A DNA stretch of 15,097 nucleotides from JBFLXB01 sp964570625 (lineage in GTDB: Bacteria > Nitrospirota > Nitrospiria > 2-01-FULL-66-17), in NCBI GenBank assembly GCA_964570625.1, contig CAZMYW010000015.1:1-15097 (forward strand). Direction: 5' to 3'. Under the pieces are notes generated by a model. That model had not been told where the DNA came from. It made no database searches and saw only the letters and a program-made list of their open reading frames with translations. A program made the translations under genes and the position numbers. The stretch's first letter is position 1, and each line of letters begins with the position of its first letter. Positions 13,986 through 15,097 of this stretch are shown here, one piece after another.

Positions 13986-14951
13986 ATGAGATACGCACAG
14001 GTCGTTACTTCTCGAATGAGGAGAGTATTGATCGGGGCAATTGTGGCCGGGGGATTGGTGTTGGCCGCGGGCAACGCTCCGGCGTTTGCCAAAATGGTTA
14101 AGGTCGATTTCACTGCCGCGGAAACCGAAGTGGTCATCGACAACAAGGGCACCACGTACAAGGCGTGGACGTTCAACGGGCAGTTCCCGGGCCCGGTGGT
14201 GCGGGCGACCGAAGGGGATACCATCGAATTCACGTTGATGAATCCGAAGACCAACCGGTCGCCGCATTCCATGGATTTTCACGCCGGGGAGATGGACTTC
14301 CTGGCCAACCACAAGGCGGTCGCGCCCGGCGAGATGCACAAGTTCACGTTCACGCCGACCAAGCCGGGGATCTTCTTCTACCATTGCGGCGTGGGACCGA
14401 TGATCCAGCATATCGCGCGCGGCATGATCGGCGCGATCATCATCGATCCGAAGGACGCCAAGGCGTTGCCGAAGGCCGATCGCGAGTACGTGTTGGTGCA
14501 GAGCGAGCTGTGGAACAACCCGGACGACGTGCAGGCGATGTTCGACCGCAAGTACGATCATGCGGTGTTCAACGGCGGCGTGTTCAAGTATCACCCGTTC
14601 CTGGAGGGCAAGCCGCTCGAAGCTAAGCCCGGCGAGCGCGTGCGCGTCTACCTCGTCAACGCGGGCCCGAACAACTTCTCCGCGTTTCATCCCATCGGCG
14701 AGATCTGGGAAAACGCCTGGGCGAGCGGCAACCCCGCCAACCGGTTGACCGGCGTGCAGACCGTGGTAGTGGGACCCGGTGATGCCGCCACGGTGGACGT
14801 GGTGGTCCAGCACGAAGGGACCTATCCGCTGGTCACGCACTCGTTGACCGACGCGTTGCGAGGCGCGATCGCGGTGCTGGTCGTCAAGAAAGACGCTCAG
14901 ACCCTTCCGCTGATGCCGTACGTGGAGCCGGGGAAAGTTGCCACCCCGTAA
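13986..14951 (+). CDS. nirK: Copper-containing nitrite reductase, AniA-like class
   Basis: 321 aa with a signal peptide (basic MRR 11-13, hydrophobic 14-29, likely cleavage after AFA at 35), so periplasmic. Two cupredoxin domains follow. Type 1 copper ligands are H94, C134, H142 and M147; type 2 ligands are H99, H133 and H285. The catalytic pair is D97 and H235. All key residues of NirK are present, so reduction of nitrite to nitric oxide is expected. The 8-residue Cys-His spacing in HCGVGPMIQH and the FHPIGEIW segment resemble Neisseria AniA rather than Alcaligenes-type enzymes. The gene stands alone: no nirV, nor or electron-donor gene is visible, though the window ends soon after. A multicopper oxidase-like relative with other activity is a less likely alternative. 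Confidence 0.9.
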   Translation: MRYAQVVTSRMRRVLIGAIVAGGLVLAAGNAPAFAKMVKVDFTAAETEVVIDNKGTTYKAWTFNGQFPGPVVRATEGDTIEFTLMNPKTNRSPHSMDFHAGEMDFLANHKAVAPGEMHKFTFTPTKPGIFFYHCGVGPMIQHIARGMIGAIIIDPKDAKALPKADREYVLVQSELWNNPDDVQAMFDRKYDHAVFNGGVFKYHPFLEGKPLEAKPGERVRVYLVNAGPNNFSAFHPIGEIWENAWASGNPANRLTGVQTVVVGPGDAATVDVVVQHEGTYPLVTHSLTDALRGAIAVLVVKKDAQTLPLMPYVEPGKVATP

Positions 14952-14962
14952 CACGGGCGGTT

Positions 14963-14981
14963 GTCCTGGGCTGATCAGGAC
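14963..14981 (+). terminator. Possible hairpin after nirK
   Basis: GTCCTG (14963-14968) and CAGGAC (14976-14981) form a 6-bp perfect stem with a 7-nt loop, 11 nt after the nirK stop. No T run follows, so an intrinsic terminator is only possible. Confidence 0.35.
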
Positions 14982-14984
14982 TGT

Positions 14985-15097
14985 GGGGGAAAATCCTGGG
15001 GGGGCGGCGCAATCGGACCCCCCCCCCCCCCCGGTTTTTCGGGAATGGTCTCTTTCGGGGGCGGGGGGGGTTTTTAGCACCCGGTTACGGGCCTTCC
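14985..15097. other. Homopolymer-rich contig end, probably unreliable sequence
   Basis: Runs of G (about 14998-15004 and 15063-15070), a run of 15 C (15018-15032) and two TTTTT tracts occur within the last 113 bases and are unlike the rest of the window. They probably reflect low-quality sequence or an assembly edge. Long frames that cross this stretch should not be trusted. Confidence 0.6.

Noticed and set aside
14024..14036. TTGAT-like half-site near the start of nirK as an FNR box
   Set aside because: It lies inside the coding region, downstream of the start codon, and the second half does not match ATCAA.
13815..15080. 421-codon open frame on the minus strand over nirK
   Set aside because: It is a high-GC shadow of nirK extended through the homopolymer tail. 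It shows no recognisable domain, while the plus strand encodes a complete NirK.
1..15097. CRISPR array, insertion sequence, or rRNA gene
   Set aside because: No regularly spaced direct repeats, transposase frame with flanking inverted repeats, or rRNA-like sequence was seen anywhere in the window.

Overview
The window is high-GC DNA, apparently chromosomal, from a Gram-negative-type bacterium. It has exported proteins with signal peptides, the tesA-ybbA-ybbP neighbourhood, a periplasmic copper nitrite reductase, and frequent GTG/TTG starts. Nitrospirota or a similar nitrogen-cycling lineage would fit the nitrite reductase, but the sequence alone does not settle the taxonomy.

Layout. Positions 1-227 are an intergenic edge with a leftward promoter. 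A FIST-domain sensory protein (228-1430, +) converges on an M32 carboxypeptidase (1437-2957, -). The peptidase lies 13 nt downstream of a secreted GDSL esterase of the TesA type (2971-3654, -), so the two look like one operon. Divergent from tesA are an ABC ATPase and its large FtsX-type permease (3720-6944, +), the YbbA/YbbP pair. An endonuclease/exonuclease/phosphatase protein (6951-7676, -) and a large FAD plus Fe-S oxidoreductase of the GlcD-GlcF fusion type (7725-10532, -) form a second leftward unit. It has a near-consensus promoter placed for a leaderless start. After a hairpin terminator come a DUF456 membrane protein (10768-11250, -), a small MORN/YwqK-like protein (11321-11578, -) and a DUF429 RNase H-fold protein (11646-12458, -). 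On the far side are divergent DNA polymerase IV (12782-13888, +) and an AniA-type copper nitrite reductase NirK (13986-14951, +). The last ~130 bases carry long C and G homopolymers and look like a poor contig end.

The most notable element is in 11617-12479. The DUF429 gene has the structure of an integron gene cassette. A 69-bp attC-like site overlaps its 3' end, with R'' GTCTAAC, exactly complementary L''/L' arms, and R' GTTAAGC. A second R' core, GTTAGAC, lies 14 nt before its start codon. The cassette's first six bases, TTAGAC, rebuild a perfect complement of its own R'' on circularisation. No integrase gene is visible; the place where intI usually sits holds 302 bp of non-coding DNA followed by dinB. 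This looks like an orphan cassette or a decayed integron.

A second pattern is that three leftward starts (84, 3654, 10532) each have a TAnnnT -10 box exactly 6 nt before the start codon, as expected for leaderless mRNAs.
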